Below are positions 43,499-45,306 of a DNA stretch of 45,306 nucleotides, one piece after another. This DNA comes from Flavobacteriaceae bacterium bin25. GTDB lineage: Bacteria > Bacteroidota > Bacteroidia > Flavobacteriales > Flavobacteriaceae. A model generated the notes under the pieces. That model ran no database searches. It was not told the origin of the DNA and was given only the letters and a program-made list of their open reading frames with translations. Position 1 is the first letter of the stretch. Each line of letters begins with the position of its first letter. The stretch is from contig MPMN01000018.1 in the NCBI GenBank assembly GCA_002238525.1, positions 1 through 45,306 of the forward strand, given 5' to 3'. A program made the translations under genes and the position numbers.

Positions 43499-45306
43499 AT
43501 GAAATTCAAAATTTTTCTATTTCCATTATCTATTTCCATAGTAGCACTACTCGTTTTATTTTCTTGCAATGATGGAGAAGTTGAACCTATTCCGATTGTT
43601 CAACTAGTTACAACTAAGTTCATGATCTCCACATCATCGGGAGTTGGCGGATCGATAACAGATTCTCAAAAGGTAGAAAATGGCCAGTCGGTGAAAATTA
43701 TTGCTGCGGCCAAAGAATACCATCAGCTGAAGCAATGGACAGGCGATTGTGGTAGTTTTAGCTCAGACAATTCAGAGATTACCATCACCGCTTCCAAGAA
43801 TTGTCAGATTGGAGCTGAGTTTGAGAAGATACAATACAACATCACCGCCACATCTTCTGAAGGAGGTAGTGTCGGTGAAGGGGAATTATCAAGAGAATAT
43901 GGGCAGGTAGTCTCCTTTGTTGCAGAGCCAGAAGAAGGCTATCAGTTAAGTGGATGGACGCCAACCGAAGATAGTGAATGCCCTGACCTAACAACGGTCA
44001 AAAACAAGGTGACCTTCACTGTTGCCGGTGATTGTAGTTTGGAAGCGGTATTTACCAAAGCCCCTCGTACCATTACCATAGCAGAAAATGACCCCGTGAC
44101 GGGGATCAAAAATGGGGAAATAAACATCAGTCCATCTCCAACTGTTGGCCATGGGGATGAAGTGGTGATAACAGCTACTGCCAATGAACACTATGCCTTC
44201 AAGGGTTGGTCTGGAAGCTGCGGTGAGTTCGGTGCTGACGAATTGACCATAACCATTACTGTGGAGGCCGATTGTACAATAGATGCGGTTTTTGAAAAAG
44301 TAGCATATACCATCACAGCGACATCTTCTGAGGGAGGTAGTGTAATCCGTGACGGACAACAAGGTGATGGGGAATTATCCATAACCTATGGACAAACAGC
44401 CGCTCTGTCAGCAATACCTGACAAGGGTTATCAATTTAGTGGATGGACAACTGAAAATTGTCCTACCCTTGAAGATGCTACAGATGTTGAAGCCAAGTTT
44501 ATGGTTGAAGGTAATTGTAGTTTGGAAGCTGTTTTTACCAAAGAACCTCGCATAATTACCATAGCAGAAAACAACGCCGTGACGGGTACCAGGAATGGAG
44601 AAATAAGCATCACGCCATCTGAAAATGTTGTCTATGGTGATGAAGTAGAGATTACAGCCACTCCTAATAAACATTATGCCTTCAAGGGTTGGTCTGGAAG
44701 TTGTGGTAAGTTTGGTGCTGATGAATCGACCATAACGATTACTGTGCAGGACGATTGTACGATAGATGCGGTTTTTGAAAAAGTAAACTATACCATCATG
44801 GCAACATCGTCTGAGGGAGGTCAGGTGCGTCACCTGGGAAGTGCAAGCGATGAGGAATTAACTATAGAATATGGGCAGACCGCTATTTTGACAGCAACGC
44901 CTGACAAGGGTTATCAATTTAGTGGTTGGACAATTAAAGGAGGAACATCTTCTACGAATTGTCCTACCCTTGAAGATGCTACAGATGTTGAAGCCAAGTT
45001 TATGGTTGAAGGCAATTGTAGTTTGGAAGCGGTTTTTGAGAAAAGGGAATTTACCTTAATGATTTCTCCTACTGAGGGAGGCTCTGTAAGTGATACAGAA
45101 CTAAGGAAAGAATATGGACAAGAGGTTTCTTTGACTGCAACTCCTAAAAAAGGAGGTGCTTTTGTACGATGGGAAACAACAGAAAACCTAAACTCGGACA
45201 CCGAGACGGATTGTCCGAGCATAGCAGATAATGAACTTTCCAATCCCCAGTTGAGTTTCATCGTAGTAGGAGATTGTACATTCAAAGCGATTTTTAGCGA
45301 TGAAGT
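43499..45306 (+). CDS. Lipoprotein built of alternating InlB-like (Flg_new_2-type) repeats, incomplete at the window end
   Basis: From the ATG at 43499 the frame is open for 602 codons to the window edge. MKFKIFLFPLSISIVALLVL then FSC gives a lipid anchor at Cys23. After a first divergent unit, two module types alternate, each about 80 residues. Type A reads TITATSSEGGSV...YGQ...GYQFSGWT...CP...GNCSLEAVF (near 43835, 44310, 44790). Type B reads TITIAEN..VTG..NGEI...HYAFKGWSGSCG...DCTIDAVFEK (near 44070, 44550). A further diverged unit starts near 45050. This is the divergent InlB B-repeat fold, seen in adhesins and cell-surface stalks. Each module has a pair of Cys residues that could form a disulfide. 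Long near-identical stretches at DNA level between copies suggest recent duplication. Confidence 0.85.
   Translation, partial: MKFKIFLFPLSISIVALLVLFSCNDGEVEPIPIVQLVTTKFMISTSSGVGGSITDSQKVENGQSVKIIAAAKEYHQLKQWTGDCGSFSSDNSEITITASKNCQIGAEFEKIQYNITATSSEGGSVGEGELSREYGQVVSFVAEPEEGYQLSGWTPTEDSECPDLTTVKNKVTFTVAGDCSLEAVFTKAPRTITIAENDPVTGIKNGEINISPSPTVGHGDEVVITATANEHYAFKGWSGSCGEFGADELTITITVEADCTIDAVFEKVAYTITATSSEGGSVIRDGQQGDGELSITYGQTAALSAIPDKGYQFSGWTTENCPTLEDATDVEAKFMVEGNCSLEAVFTKEPRIITIAENNAVTGTRNGEISITPSENVVYGDEVEITATPNKHYAFKGWSGSCGKFGADESTITITVQDDCTIDAVFEKVNYTIMATSSEGGQVRHLGSASDEELTIEYGQTAILTATPDKGYQFSGWTIKGGTSSTNCPTLEDATDVEAKFMVEGNCSLEAVFEKREFTLMISPTEGGSVSDTELRKEYGQEVSLTATPKKGGAFVRWETTENLNSDTETDCPSIADNELSNPQLSFIVVGDCTFKAIFSDE

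Noticed and set aside
43942-45285. Several minus-strand frames rich in Ser, Thr and Val
   Set aside because: They are antisense shadows of the repetitive lipoprotein; their mutual similarity comes from the repeats on the plus strand.
1-45306. CRISPR array or retron
   Set aside because: No regularly spaced direct repeats with unique spacers and no reverse transcriptase motif (such as YADD) were seen in the frames read.

Overview
This is an AT-rich stretch of a Bacteroidota chromosome, most likely a gliding, free-living (probably marine) member of the Cytophagales. The evidence is a type IX secretion (T9SS) C-terminal sorting domain, many Cys-anchored lipoproteins, a two-subunit transketolase, a RimB-RimK fusion, a queuine tRNA-ribosyltransferase without the usual zinc cysteines, and a gene pair that looks like the sulfonolipid (capnine) pathway of gliding Bacteroidota. 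Assignments rest on reading motifs and domain order; no database search was run.

Layout. (1) 1-230 is the tail of an IS200/IS605-type tnpB followed by hairpins. (2) 605-7625 is a small glycan-degradation cluster: a Tat/lipoprotein five-bladed-propeller hydrolase, two tandem paralogous propeller hydrolases of the GH32/GH43 type, a 1.4 kb gene-free gap, and a PNGase F-like amidase. (3) 7885-7957 is tRNA-Lys. (4) 8549-11881 is an accessory island: a decayed IS1595-family element, then a cluster of inverted and direct repeats in front of a RloC/PrrC-like ABC-ATPase/anticodon nuclease. (5) 11954-23873 is mostly housekeeping: aroK, a phosphoribosyltransferase, an S4 protein, an FKBP lipoprotein, a small outer-membrane barrel, split transketolase, tgt, an LptF/G permease, accA, dnaB, a small lipoprotein and rimBK. 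(6) 24528-29088 holds a large T9SS-secreted metalloprotease with an apparent frameshift in its signal peptide, translationally coupled to a lipoprotein. (7) 29295-31030 holds a HAD hydrolase and prfB with its programmed +1 frameshift. (8) 31207-39175 is a same-strand run: metalloprotease, threonine aldolase, oligopeptidase B, a cysteate-synthase-like enzyme and an alpha-oxoamine-synthase acyltransferase. (9) 39460-42644 is a second accessory patch: a GHKL ATPase fused to a PD-(D/E)XK nuclease, and an internally deleted IS1634-type transposase. (10) 43499 to the window end is a lipoprotein made of alternating InlB-like repeats. It is still open at the edge and is preceded by opposed poly-C and poly-G tracts.

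How the genes work together. The first cluster would strip N-glycans from glycoproteins and trim sugars outside the cell. The secreted proteases in regions 6 and 8 fit the same scavenging lifestyle. The capA-like/capB-like pair would make cysteate and condense it with a fatty acyl group to start the capnine sulfonolipids that gliding Bacteroidota carry in their envelope. The two accessory patches each hold one large, single-gene candidate defence protein beside a transposase relic. Three places (about 8646, 17010-17034 and 24596) look like single-base frame losses near a protein N-terminus, so either real decay or a low rate of indel error in the assembly should be considered.
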